From Clostridium sp. 1001270J_160509_D11 (GTDB lineage: Bacteria; Bacillota; Clostridia; Peptostreptococcales; Peptostreptococcaceae), in the NCBI RefSeq assembly GCF_015667935.1, contig NZ_JADPET010000008.1, positions 1 through 38,700 on the forward strand: a stretch of DNA of 38,700 nucleotides, in the 5' to 3' direction. Below the pieces are notes generated by a model. It worked only from the letters and a program-made list of their open reading frames with translations, was not told the DNA's origin and did not search any database. Positions within the stretch are counted from its first letter, which is position 1. Each line of letters opens with the position of its first letter. Of the stretch, positions 6,809 to 16,770 are shown one piece after another. The translations under genes and the position numbers were made by a program.

Positions 6809-9800
6809 CTAACTATTTAAAACATTCCAATATGTACTACTTCTTATATTTGCATCATCATTATAGAATTTAAGCAAATTTATAAGTACTCCTCCGTTAC
6901 TTATATAATTCTTAAATGCAGATTTATAATTTGTAAGCCTTCCTTGATTGTAGGCTAATTTCCAAGTATCTATAAAACTATAATTTTGAATACTGCTTGT
7001 TCCCCATTCTAGGATATAAACATCTCTCCTAGCAGTGGAATAGTTTGCATATACTGCATTTACGGTACTTCCTGCTACTATATCAAAGTCAAACATTGCA
7101 ATTCCGCTATCAGTTACGGTAAATATACCATCCAAAGTACGTTTAGAACCATTTGCATTAGTCCATGTTTGACCATCTAGAGAAGGTATATATATTTTAG
7201 TACCATATGGTAAGTTTTGAGCTGCAACAGTTTTTCCCATATAAGTCCCTAGTCCTGAACGACCATTTGAAGTCTTATCTGTTGCTGCATATCCAGTACA
7301 TCTTGCATCTTTAAGTCTATAAATATAATTGTGTCCATTTATTGTACCTTGCTCGTTGAAACAATTTGTATACTCTTCTTTCACAGTAGTACCTCCTGAA
7401 GTTGAGCTATCTGCTTTATCCAATTCTGGAAGTCTTATAAAGAAGGCTTGGTTGTTTAAATTATATTTGCTATATATTATTCCCTGTTTATAACCGCTTG
7501 CCTCTGCAATATACCCATTGCCCATATAAATGGCAGTATGGTGAGTCTTAACTGTTGCCATATTAGATGTGGTTACGGTATATCCAGTATTTGCAAACAT
7601 GATTATATCTCCAGCTTTTGCCCTTGTAAATCCACTGTCTGCATATCTCCAGAATGTTGCCCCATGTGCTTTTGCAGTAGATTGCAATGTTCCCATAGAA
7701 CAAGTTAATCCTTTCATATAGCTCATTCCAGCTTTTTCATAACAACAACCTACAAGCGAAGAACAGTCAAACCCATAAGTTACACCTACTTGAACCCAAC
7801 TTGGTTGATAATATGTTGTTCCTCCTACTGTCTCAACTTTTCCCTTAATGGTTACCATACTACTAAGAGAAGTTGTTCTCCAATATTGGGAGTACCACGC
7901 AGTATGAGCTGTACCCATATTTACTATTTTCATAGCTGTGTCACATATTGTCTTACGCAAGTCTGATACACCTGTATTAGTTCCTCCTCCTGATGTTCCT
8001 CCACTACTTGTAACCTTAGTGCTTGGTCTTACTGCCAATACAATAGTACTAGGTTGTTGGTTTTTTACCAAATCTTTTTTCAAACCTACATACCAGCCAT
8101 CTGTGTGTTTCTCTCCAGGATTACTCATCGCCGTAATTATTTGTGCATTTCCGCTACTATCTTGTCCTATGCAAATTGCTCCTGTACTAATGTATTTCCA
8201 TCTTGTAGGGTAGACATATGCTCCACTACTTGTTTTTCTAGCATAAAAAAGCAAATCTCCTTTTTGCAAATTACTATAATCAGATTTAGCTTCAAAAGTT
8301 TGTCCTTTGTTGTAGAAGAATTGCGCTATTTCTGCACAGGTTCTAGCAAGGTTTGAGCCATTTATAGGAACTATTGCTCCTGCATATGCACTATTTTTAG
8401 CCATTATGTTATTTCTATAATTGTTAAAGTTTACTAAACTTGAATAAGGAGAATCTGTATAAGAATATCCCATAAGACAAAGTAACATTAAAGTAGATTC
8501 ATCTATCATTTTCCAATAGTTCCCCGATGTAGATTTCTCCCATATACTATTTGTAGCCCCTTGCGTACCACTTGCACTAGTGTTACATGGTGTAGAATCT
8601 CCGTAAGTGAACCCGTTATCCCAACTTTTCGCTGATGTGTAATTATTTCTCGCAGTGTAGTAAGACTCTGCAAAAGATGCCACTTTTGCTCCATCATATA
8701 GCTCATTTGTCACTGTAGCTGTTCCAGTAGTTACTTTTACATATGTAGTGTTATTAGTTACCCATCCATATTCACCGTTATAGCTTATTTTGTACCAACC
8801 TGTAGTGCTATCTGTTTCTAGTATATCTGCTGTAAACCCTTTTTGTACTATGCCGATAGAAGAATTACTTGTTCCTGGTCCACTTCTCACATTAAGATTA
8901 TCTGCTAAAACTTCTACTTTGCTTACAGTAGTTGTTCCATTTGGATCTCCAGATATAATTTCTACATATTCACTTTTATTTGTTATATATGCATAGCCAC
9001 CTTCAAATTTAATTTTGTACCAACCAGTTGAACTGTCTACTCCTACTATTTCTACTGTATCTCCGTTAGTTAGGAGTCCTGCATATTCTCCATCTGTCCC
9101 TGGAGTCTTTCTTACATTAAGTGCATTGGCTAATATTCTACCTATTGCTTTTACATCTGTTCCAATATCTCCGCTTTCTTCTCCTTTAGCCGTTCCTACA
9201 ACTACCAATTTTATATCATCTACTACTAAATAGTCCTCAAATTCGTCTGATAGAAATTCCACACTGTAAACTCCGTAAGTTGCAATCTTGTCTGTAAGGT
9301 CCTTCGGTAATTTTCTATCTTCTGTAGCATTATAATCTATAATTTGCGCTCCACTTCCATCTCCAGTTAGTGGGCTTGTTAATGGATCTAACTTATAATA
9401 TGCTGTATATTCTCCATTTCCAAGTTGGAATCTAACTCTTGGTATTGGAGCAGTAGTATTATTATCAGCTCTCGTCATTCTTAAGTACATATTATAACTG
9501 CCCAAAGTCTTTAGATATTCCTCCATGGAATCATCTGTATCACTTATAAATACTGCGTACCCGTGCATATATTTATAATCTTCTTTAAATTTTCCTTGTC
9601 CTACAAGATTAAGCATACTTGTTTCTGCGTTTATTCCTTCGCCCTCGTAGTTTGTATATTGTTGGCTAACTCCAAATATCGCTAGAGTATTTGTATTATC
9701 ATCACCACTATAAGTATCTTGGAATAGTGAATTTACTTTGCTATAGGTGCTAAACTCATTAAGGTTTATCGAAGAACTTGCTATCTCGCAAGGGGAATCG

Positions 9801-12331
9801 TTTGTGTAGTTTGGTACATTTGTAGTCGAACTAAATAAACTTGAAATATTTAAAGATGCTAATTTATTTACATTTCCTCTACAAAGAGATACAGAAATTT
9901 TAGATGCTCCATCTCCAGTTGCAATCGTGTCTAAATTACTTATGTCGCAGGCAATTATATCTAAAGTATTATGGTCTTGACATTTAAATCCTGTTCCGTC
10001 TTTGGACTTGCCTCTAATTCTTAAATATTGTAGCCTTATATTACTGTTATGATATAAAGCTACCCCTCCTACATCTTCAATTTCTAAACAACCTAATTTG
10101 TTTATTTGCTCAGAAGTTACCTCTGAGGCGTTTATATCACTAATTCTTACATTCTCTGCGGATGCAAGAAATATTCTGCAATTCGTGTCCTCTATTACAC
10201 TTCCCTCTTTTAGTTGTAATAGTGCATCGTCTCCGAATTCAATATAGAATACAGTTCCGTAAAAGTCTTGAAATACTATTTTTTCTCTTATTCGTACTCC
10301 TGCTTCCAGATGTATAGTAATTGCATTAAAGAACATGCATCCATCTTGTTTAATAGTCCTCAATACAGTTTGAAGGCTATCTGCTTTGTTAGTTTCATCA
10401 CGTCCCGAACCATCTCCAGTTGCAATTTTCCCAACATAATAATCTTTAGTCCATCCTTGTTGTCTATCTATTATTTGTGCCGTTGGATAGTGGTTAAATC
10501 TCCCATCTACAGTCATATTAGCAAAATGTGCTCCACTAGCACCTATATCCGCCAGTTCATTCCCGTCTTTGTCTAATATTCTAAAACCTTCCTCGTCCAT
10601 TACTGTCCTACCTACAAGGGATTCATTTTGGCTCTTATGGAAAATCTGAATGCCTTCCTCATCTAGCTGTATTGCCCCTTCATTGATACGCACTTTACCA
10701 TCGCTTGATACAGAGAATGTAATATCTCCGTTTCCGTCTGGCACAGTTATATTTCTAGCATCTATATAAGTACCTTTGACTTTTCCAGCAGTAATTTTGT
10801 CAGCATTTAAACTTTCAATTAATGCTTCTTTAATTGCAGCATTTTCAAATATTTCTGTCCCATCTTGGATTTTATAAGTTGTAGCGCTTACTTGCTCGGA
10901 AAATACTGTACTTTGTCCATGCGTATTAGTACATCTTGCTCTATAATACCAAGTTTCATTAAAGTTTACTTGGTGCAAAAATGCACTTGCATGCCCTTTA
11001 AAAATTAAATTATCTTGCGTAGGGTTAAAATTTTCTAATTGGCTAGCATATATTTCATATATGTAATATGTTTTACTTTCATAAGTCCATACCAAAGATA
11101 CACTTGCAAATCCTTCTCTTTCTACAGTTAATATTGGAGGATCTGGTAATGTATTAGGGAAATCTTCATCTTTTACTACATCATCTTTATCAGAAGAACT
11201 AGAATTATCCCCCACTGTAGCATTTTCTGAATTTGTATCACTCATGCTAGGTAATATATAACCCATTGTAATTATTCTAGTTTTATCCTTAATACTTTGT
11301 TTTTCTTGTATAATTCTACTTTCAAAATCTATGTCGTAGTCATCATCTAATATTATTACTGTATCACCTAGTTTGTAACTATAATGTTCATATCCTTCTA
11401 TATCCTGTATGTCCTCAACATCAGCTTCATAGCTTACTTTAGGTTCTTTTGTTTCTTGTAGTTTGTTATATGTTGCTTGTAATAGCTCGGCTGTATCTGC
11501 TATATCTTTATTCTCATAGATACCTTCTAATCTGCCATATTTTCCTATAGAATCCAAATCCTCAATATATTTTTTACCAGAAGGCTTGTCACATGGATTT
11601 CCATTTGCTATGGACCAAACCACATCAGCAAAATCAATCAACCTTGTATATCCCCCTGTTTCTTCTCCGGTTTCATCAGTTGTAGGTAAACTTGCACCTC
11701 GCCCATATAGCACATTATAATGTTCTTCATCAGCTATATTTCTTTTTATTTCTTTTACATTTGTGTCATATGTAAATCTTATTCCACTATCTTGGCCTAA
11801 TCTATTTAATATATCTATATATTTACTTAATGTATTAGCATCTTCATTAAATTCTATTCTAGGTCTTATTTCTCCACCAAATTTTTCTGCAATATTATTA
11901 AGTGCCTTCCAACTAGAAATATAATAAAAATTTATATCTACATTAGTTTCAAATTCTCCTATAATACCTACATTGTAATTTGTATCTTCTAAAGCTTTTG
12001 TAATGGCCTGTAAACAGGTCCCATTTGTAATTCTTTTGTCTGTAATAATCTTGCTATTAGTACTATAATAGTCATGTATGCAATATAGCTCTTTTATATC
12101 ATCGCTAAATATAGTATCAGTAATTTCTTTTATTATAAACAGTTGAAATTCTCCGTTTAAATCAAAAAAACCTAATTTATTTTCTTTAATTAGGTTTTTA
12201 CTCAAATTTATATTAAGTTTTATTTCATATTTATAAGTGGAGTTAATCTGTCTATCCATTGTATCTTCTTCAGTATCGCTAAAATTTAAAATTTCTAGCA
12301 TATTGTCATTTTTATCAAAGATATATAGCAT
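6809..12331 (-). CDS. Giant tail-associated lysin (Tal): endopeptidase, FnIII, SH3, NlpC/P60, 3D domains
   Basis: 1840 residues from ATG 12331 (GGGGGTG 9 nt upstream). Order: prophage tail endopeptidase-type N-domain (1-380); FnIII (about 400-490); ALIESLNADKITAGK connector; beta-helix-like region (620-840); two bacterial SH3 domains with LNVRKTPG and LNVRSGPG (about 1055-1205); a degenerate NlpC/P60 domain (about 1210-1430) with Glu (E1278, IDESTLM) where the catalytic Cys belongs; an active-looking NlpC/P60 domain (about 1450-1635) with C1523 (FDCSSLV) and H1598 (HTAIYMG); a 3D domain (about 1675-1775, TDSGIAMFDFDI); and an unknown C-terminus. It should open peptidoglycan at the tail tip during DNA injection. 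It lies between Dit and the spike. Confidence 0.9.
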   Translation of the reverse strand: MLYIFDKNDNMLEILNFSDTEEDTMDRQINSTYKYEIKLNINLSKNLIKENKLGFFDLNGEFQLFIIKEITDTIFSDDIKELYCIHDYYSTNSKIITDKRITNGTCLQAITKALEDTNYNVGIIGEFETNVDINFYYISSWKALNNIAEKFGGEIRPRIEFNEDANTLSKYIDILNRLGQDSGIRFTYDTNVKEIKRNIADEEHYNVLYGRGASLPTTDETGEETGGYTRLIDFADVVWSIANGNPCDKPSGKKYIEDLDSIGKYGRLEGIYENKDIADTAELLQATYNKLQETKEPKVSYEADVEDIQDIEGYEHYSYKLGDTVIILDDDYDIDFESRIIQEKQSIKDKTRIITMGYILPSMSDTNSENATVGDNSSSSDKDDVVKDEDFPNTLPDPPILTVEREGFASVSLVWTYESKTYYIYEIYASQLENFNPTQDNLIFKGHASAFLHQVNFNETWYYRARCTNTHGQSTVFSEQVSATTYKIQDGTEIFENAAIKEALIESLNADKITAGKVKGTYIDARNITVPDGNGDITFSVSSDGKVRINEGAIQLDEEGIQIFHKSQNESLVGRTVMDEEGFRILDKDGNELADIGASGAHFANMTVDGRFNHYPTAQIIDRQQGWTKDYYVGKIATGDGSGRDETNKADSLQTVLRTIKQDGCMFFNAITIHLEAGVRIREKIVFQDFYGTVFYIEFGDDALLQLKEGSVIEDTNCRIFLASAENVRISDINASEVTSEQINKLGCLEIEDVGGVALYHNSNIRLQYLRIRGKSKDGTGFKCQDHNTLDIIACDISNLDTIATGDGASKISVSLCRGNVNKLASLNISSLFSSTTNVPNYTNDSPCEIASSSINLNEFSTYSKVNSLFQDTYSGDDNTNTLAIFGVSQQYTNYEGEGINAETSMLNLVGQGKFKEDYKYMHGYAVFISDTDDSMEEYLKTLGSYNMYLRMTRADNNTTAPIPRVRFQLGNGEYTAYYKLDPLTSPLTGDGSGAQIIDYNATEDRKLPKDLTDKIATYGVYSVEFLSDEFEDYLVVDDIKLVVVGTAKGEESGDIGTDVKAIGRILANALNVRKTPGTDGEYAGLLTNGDTVEIVGVDSSTGWYKIKFEGGYAYITNKSEYVEIISGDPNGTTTVSKVEVLADNLNVRSGPGTSNSSIGIVQKGFTADILETDSTTGWYKISYNGEYGWVTNNTTYVKVTTGTATVTNELYDGAKVASFAESYYTARNNYTSAKSWDNGFTYGDSTPCNTSASGTQGATNSIWEKSTSGNYWKMIDESTLMLLCLMGYSYTDSPYSSLVNFNNYRNNIMAKNSAYAGAIVPINGSNLARTCAEIAQFFYNKGQTFEAKSDYSNLQKGDLLFYARKTSSGAYVYPTRWKYISTGAICIGQDSSGNAQIITAMSNPGEKHTDGWYVGLKKDLVKNQQPSTIVLAVRPSTKVTSSGGTSGGGTNTGVSDLRKTICDTAMKIVNMGTAHTAWYSQYWRTTSLSSMVTIKGKVETVGGTTYYQPSWVQVGVTYGFDCSSLVGCCYEKAGMSYMKGLTCSMGTLQSTAKAHGATFWRYADSGFTRAKAGDIIMFANTGYTVTTSNMATVKTHHTAIYMGNGYIAEASGYKQGIIYSKYNLNNQAFFIRLPELDKADSSTSGGTTVKEEYTNCFNEQGTINGHNYIYRLKDARCTGYAATDKTSNGRSGLGTYMGKTVAAQNLPYGTKIYIPSLDGQTWTNANGSKRTLDGIFTVTDSGIAMFDFDIVAGSTVNAVYANYSTARRDVYILEWGTSSIQNYSFIDTWKLAYNQGRLTNYKSAFKNYISNGGVLINLLKFYNDDANIRSSTYWNVLNS

Positions 12332-12347
12332 ATTAATTAACACCCCC

Positions 12348-13076
12348 TTATATATATCTATTTCTGTATTTTATTTTCACATCGGCATTACCTGTATTTA
12401 ATGTATATATATTTTCACCCTTAGCCAGCTTATGGAATCTACTATCTAATGTCAATATTTGCATTTTTACAATGTTATTTACAGTAATTTTTTTAGTTTT
12501 CATATCTATAATAATTTCATCGTCAGTTAAAAAATTATGTTTTAACCTAATATAATTATTGTATTTACTATTACTAACACTTAATTTTAATTCACTGCAT
12601 GCATTTGTAACTTTTAAAATTATTGTTGGATATACTTCTTCCGATGTACCCATGTAATTTATTTTCATATTACTGCTTTCGTATTCTACTAAATTAATTC
12701 TATCTGGATTTAAAATTAAAAAATCAATCTCAAAATTAGCCGTATAGTTATTCGGTTCTAAATCTGGTGCGTTATTAACTATAGCTTCATAATAATAATC
12801 TCGTCCTGGTAGCACAAGCTTTGTTGCCTTCCAGTTATCACCTTTTAACCATTCATTTAGTTCAGTTATTTTATTAATGTCCATCAGCATTTTAAATCCT
12901 TTTTTTACTGTGCAATAAACTTTTACTATCTTTGTTCCAAATTCAGTTTTCTTATATTTAGAGCCATAGTTAGAAGATATTACAGTATTGGTTATATCTC
13001 CGATTAGCGGTTCTTCTATTTTCGTTATAATAACAAAATCAGGTATAGGCTTTTCATTATAATATAACTTATACAA
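12348..13076 (-). CDS. Distal tail protein (Dit)
   Basis: About 242 residues, siphovirus tail component (Dit) family, forming the baseplate hub between tail tube and Tal. The N-terminal MYKLYYNEKPIPDFVIITKI plus a beta-sandwich half (residues 1-130) and a galectin-like C-half agree with the family and with its position after the tape measure. A TTG at 13076 is preferred because GGAG lies 9 nt upstream; the in-frame ATG at 13085 abuts the GGAG with no spacing. It overlaps the tape-measure 3' exon by 8 bp. Start uncertain; identity fairly secure. Confidence 0.82.
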   Translation of the reverse strand: MYKLYYNEKPIPDFVIITKIEEPLIGDITNTVISSNYGSKYKKTEFGTKIVKVYCTVKKGFKMLMDINKITELNEWLKGDNWKATKLVLPGRDYYYEAIVNNAPDLEPNNYTANFEIDFLILNPDRINLVEYESSNMKINYMGTSEEVYPTIILKVTNACSELKLSVSNSKYNNYIRLKHNFLTDDEIIIDMKTKKITVNNIVKMQILTLDSRFHKLAKGENIYTLNTGNADVKIKYRNRYI

Positions 13077-13284
13077 CTGTAACATCTCCTTTCAATTTTT
13101 TATTTCTATTTATAAGAGTTTGCAATTTTTTATCTATAGCATCTGTTAATTTATTAAGATCTGATTCATTTTTAACAGTAACATCACCAAAATTAATATT
13201 AACATTATATGTATAAGGTCTTGTATCATTATCTAATTTCTTATCCAAATACTTATAAAAATTATCTAGTGGTAAGATTGCTTC
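13069..13284 (-). CDS. Tail tape measure protein, exon 2 (C-terminal 71 residues)
   Basis: Seventy-one codons plus stop that complete the tape measure after intron removal. The exon begins EAILPLDNFYKYLDKKL, directly continuing GGEAGP at the end of exon 1 to give GGEAGPEAILPLD, a typical tape-measure C-terminal motif. It ends in NVNINFGDVTVKNESDLNKL and a basic helix. An ATG at 13287 overlapping the intron end could be mistaken for the start of a separate 72-residue gene, but no ribosome-binding site supports it. Confidence 0.88.
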   Translation of the reverse strand, partial: EAILPLDNFYKYLDKKLDNDTRPYTYNVNINFGDVTVKNESDLNKLTDAIDKKLQTLINRNKKLKGDVTVV

Positions 13285-14556
13285 CATTTCGTTATGTCTA
13301 AGGCTCTTTATCCTTAGCTCCTCTTAGTTTTCTAAGAGTATCGGACTATATCTTAACCCTCGGCTTTACGTTAGGGTTGTCAGCACTCGTGGATATTTCT
13401 GCATATAAAAAAGATACTATTTTAAGTATCTTTTTTACTTAGCTTACTCCATCTAGTCTCTACACGTTCCGTAAGTTTCCTTAACGGCTTCGCTCGGTAT
13501 TAACATATCAGATAGTATATGTTCTATATTATTGAATTGTTTATAACTTATTCTTAGTAAATTTATTTTGTGTTTTAAGCAAAACTTAGTTTTAATATTA
13601 TCATGGAGTTTGATATTTTCTAAATTATTTTTAAACACTAAAATTTCTTTAAAATGTTGTTCTCCATCGTATTCTATACATAAATTAAAACTTGGTATGT
13701 AAAAATCAAAAGGTAATTCTCTTTTATCTTTACAATCTTTAAATTTTTTTTGTGGTTCAAAGTGTATATTATTTTCTTCAAGAAAGTTTCTTATTTTTCT
13801 TTCTCCTTTCGACTCTATACAATAAGGGCAACCTCTAAATTTATTCAATATATTGTCTGGAGTTTTATAACATATTCTGCCACACTTTATATGTTTAAAT
13901 CTTAGTGGTGTTTTCGCATCTATGTATTCATCTAATAATATAAATTCATCAGTGACTTTATTTAGTTGATTAATAAAGTCATTTGTTGTTTTTAAGTTAT
14001 TTGCAGGTTTATCTTTTTCAAAATAACCTCTTCCAGTACATTTATCACATTTTATTTTATTGCTGTTTTTTATACTATCAAAACTACTTTCAAATATTTC
14101 TCCACATTCGCATTCTACTAAAAGTTTTTCTTTGCAATTAGTATAAGCATCGCTTAATAATTTTAGACCTACATCATTACAGTATTGTTTTACATAATTT
14201 ATATTGTAAGTTCTATTTTTATTAGCATTTTTTCTGCCACACACATTGCATTGCCTTTTATTCATATCTTTAAATTGTTTAAATGTAGTTTTAAAAATAT
14301 TACCACATTCACATTTGAAATTCATATAAGTATTGTAGTTTTTATATTCCTTTTCCAGTAACTCACATTTGCTATTTTCTTTCACAAAATTATAAACATC
14401 TTCAAATTTATATCTCACCTTAACCACCTCTTAGTATTATTATACCACGTTGCGAGGCGATTATGCTACTAATAAAACATTGCTATTTAACTTAGCCTTC
14501 ACCGAATTCACTGACTTATTTTTTCTATAAGTTTCCTTATAGTGACCCAAATTTTT
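13285..14556 (-). mobile_element. Group I intron in the tape-measure gene
   Basis: A 1272-bp intron on the minus strand. The 5' exon ends ...GGACCT; GACCU pairs with GGGUC 8 nt inside the intron to form P1 with a U.G pair at the splice site. The last intron base is G (13285). Near the 3' end GACTA (13454-13458) and TAGTC within AAGATATAGTCC (13344-13348) form P7; AACCCT/AGGGTT (13355-13360, 13373-13378) looks like P8, and CTCTTAG/CTAAGAG (13321-13338) like P9. A further hairpin AAAAAGATACT/AGTATCTTTTTT (about 13408-13437) fits an added P7.1/7.2 element. Splicing keeps the frame. Structure assigned by eye. Confidence 0.88.
13453..14418 (-). CDS. Intron-encoded homing endonuclease, EDxHD (Vsr-like) type
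   Basis: 321 residues from GTG 14418 (AGAGGTGG 5 nt upstream). The N-terminal two-thirds has repeated zinc-finger-like CxC...CxxC modules (FKCECGNIF...QCNVCGRK; VECECGEIF...KCDKCTG; HIKCGRIC...CPYC) likely to recognise DNA. The C-terminal nuclease domain has GERKIRNFLEENNIHF, LPFDFYIPSFNLCIEYDG, EQHF and LHDNIKTKFC, matching the E, D, xH, D pattern of the EDxHD family typified by I-Bth0305I. The stop codon lies inside the P7 strand of the intron core, so coding and ribozyme sequence overlap. It should cut intronless tape-measure alleles to spread the intron. Confidence 0.85.
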   Translation of the reverse strand: MRYKFEDVYNFVKENSKCELLEKEYKNYNTYMNFKCECGNIFKTTFKQFKDMNKRQCNVCGRKNANKNRTYNINYVKQYCNDVGLKLLSDAYTNCKEKLLVECECGEIFESSFDSIKNSNKIKCDKCTGRGYFEKDKPANNLKTTNDFINQLNKVTDEFILLDEYIDAKTPLRFKHIKCGRICYKTPDNILNKFRGCPYCIESKGERKIRNFLEENNIHFEPQKKFKDCKDKRELPFDFYIPSFNLCIEYDGEQHFKEILVFKNNLENIKLHDNIKTKFCLKHKINLLRISYKQFNNIEHILSDMLIPSEAVKETYGTCRD

Positions 14557-16770
14557 AGGTCCAGCTTCTCCACCTACCATAGCTTTATTCCCATTAAATC
14601 CAAATAAAGTAGGATTCGTCATAATACCCCCAGTTTTATAGTAACTAACCGAAAATTTAGGTACACTTGGAGGATTTAAACTTAATTTACCACTTATACT
14701 AAAATGGGGTAGTTTTATATGAGGAAATTTAAGACTTAAACTACTAAAAAAACCTTTTATTTTATCAAGCCCATTTTTAACAATATTTTTTGCTGTGTCT
14801 ATTTTATTTTTAATATTATTTTTAATTGTTTCAAATTTTTGAGTTATCGGTGAAATCATTTCTTGTGCTTTTTGAATCGCTTGCGATTTCAATTCATTGA
14901 ATTTGCCAATTGCACTTGTTTTCAATTCATTGAATTTATTAACAGCTTGTGTTTTCAAGTTATTCCACCAATTAATTATCGGACTTACCATTTCTTGTGC
15001 TTTACTTATTGCCTGTGATTTCAATTCATTGAATTTGTTTATCGCCTGTGTTTTTAACTCGTTAAATTTATTGATAGCCTGTGATTTCAACTCGTTAAAT
15101 TTATTTATAACTGGACTTATTAAGTTACTTACAATTTCAATCACTTTATCTTTAAATGCTATGACATATTCTTTACAGTTTTCCCAAATCAATCGAAATG
15201 GCAATGTTATTAACTGAATATATGCATTAAATATACTTGCAATTAACATTAGTGCTACTTGTACTACATTGCAGATAGTTGTCCAAATATTACTCATAAA
15301 TTCTGTAAACTCATTGAATTTTGTTTTACATCCCTCTACAAAATTTAATACTGCTTCTTTTATAGCATTCCAAGTATTTATTCCCCACTGTTTTATATTA
15401 CTCCAGTTTGCTATCAATAAAGCGCCGATGGCTATTACCGCTACTATTACTGCCCCTATTCCAGATATAATACCAACTAAAGCACCTATGCCTATACCCA
15501 ATGCAGCAGCTGCACTAGATAATGTTAAGAAGAAACTTATTAAACCACCTACTATTAATAATATAGGGCCTATTGCTGCCAAAAGTGCTGCAAATGCCAT
15601 TATAGCAGTTTGGGCTGTAGGACTTAAACTTTGGAATCCTGTACATAATTTTGTTATAAAATCAGCACCTTTTTCTATTATCGGTAATAATCTTTCACCT
15701 ATTGTAATAGATACACCCTCTAAAGCGGATTTCATTTCCACAATCGCACCTTTTGCCCCTTTTTGCATTGTTTCAGCCATGCTTTTAGCTTTACCATCAC
15801 TATTTTCTATAGCATTTGTCAATTTTTTAAAGTCGCTTTCAGATGCATTTACGATAGCAGCCCATCCACTCATTGCATTTTTACCAAATATAGTTGTAAG
15901 CACCTGTGCTTGGGTAGTTTTATCAAGTCCACCTATTTTTTCTCTAAGGCTTTCCATCGTCCCCATTAAATCTATAGAACCATCTTTATTTTTTACTAAT
16001 TCTATTCCATATTTAGACATGCATTGTTGCATTTCAGATGTTGGCTTTGCTAATCTAGTCAAGCCTGCTCGTAATGCAGTCCCCGCATTACTTGATTTTA
16101 TACCTGCGTTCCCCATAAGTCCAATAGCCACCGATAAATCTTGCATTTTTATTCCTAACGTACCAGCTATAGGTCCCGCATATTGCATTGTTTCTCCCAT
16201 CATTTCTATGTTAGTATTAGAATTTGTAACTGTTGCTGCCATAATATCTACAAACTTATTTGTATCTTTTGCTGAAAGTCCCATTGCTGTTAATCCATCC
16301 GTAACTATATCCGAAGTAGTTGCAAGATCTGTTCCACCTGCAGCTGCAAGATTAAGTACACCAGGTAATCCTTTTACCATATCCTGTGTTTTCCAACCTG
16401 CCATTCCCATATATTTAAGAGCTTCCGCACTATCTGTAGCACTAAATTTTGTCGTTCTTCCCATCTCTTTAGCTAAATTACTAAGTGTATCTAAATCTTT
16501 TCCTGTCGCCCCTGATATAGCAGAAACTTCTTGCATACCTGCTTGGAACTCCATAGCTGTTTTAGCGCTAGCTACTCCAATTCCTACAACTGGTGCAGTT
16601 ATAGCTACCGTCAATGTTTTTCCTACTCCTGTACAAACCTTTCCTACCGTACCTAATTTTTTACTCATACTACTAGATATATTGCCTGCTTTTTTATCAA
16701 CATTATCTAGCTTTTTCATCGCTTCTTCATCTTTTATAAGTATGGTCCCATAAAGCTTAAAAATCTCCAT
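14557..16770 (-). CDS. Tail tape measure protein, exon 1 (738 residues)
   Basis: The start is ATG 16770 with GGAGAGG upstream. Exon 1 holds the TP901/PhageMin tail domain (about 60-400; AMEFQAGMQEVSAISGATG, then GRTTKFSATDSAEALKYMGM), a hydrophobic stretch (about 395-470) of glycine/alanine membrane-like helices, and a C-terminal region of 11-residue repeats INKFNELKSQA. The protein sets tail length and may help DNA pass the membrane. Spliced to exon 2 it is 809 residues. Unspliced mRNA would add about 31 unrelated residues (KNLGHYKETYRK...) and stop at 14461. It overlaps the upstream chaperone frame by 14 bp. Confidence 0.93.
14845..15121 (-). repeat. 33-bp tandem repeats coding 11-residue tape-measure units
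   Basis: Imperfect tandem and dispersed copies encoding (I/V)NKFNELK(S/T)QA, interleaved with two SKAQEM(V/I)SPI segments. The repeats would form regular helices; copy-number change by recombination would alter tail length. Confidence 0.8.

Noticed and set aside
13069..13287. A separate 72-residue gene starting at ATG 13287
   Set aside because: The ATG is formed by chance at the intron-exon border, has no ribosome-binding site, and the sequence is the C-terminus of the tape measure.
15269..16753. A 494-codon open frame antisense to the tape-measure gene
   Set aside because: It mirrors a strongly supported coding sequence; its low-complexity composition reflects the opposite strand and no ribosome-binding site supports it.
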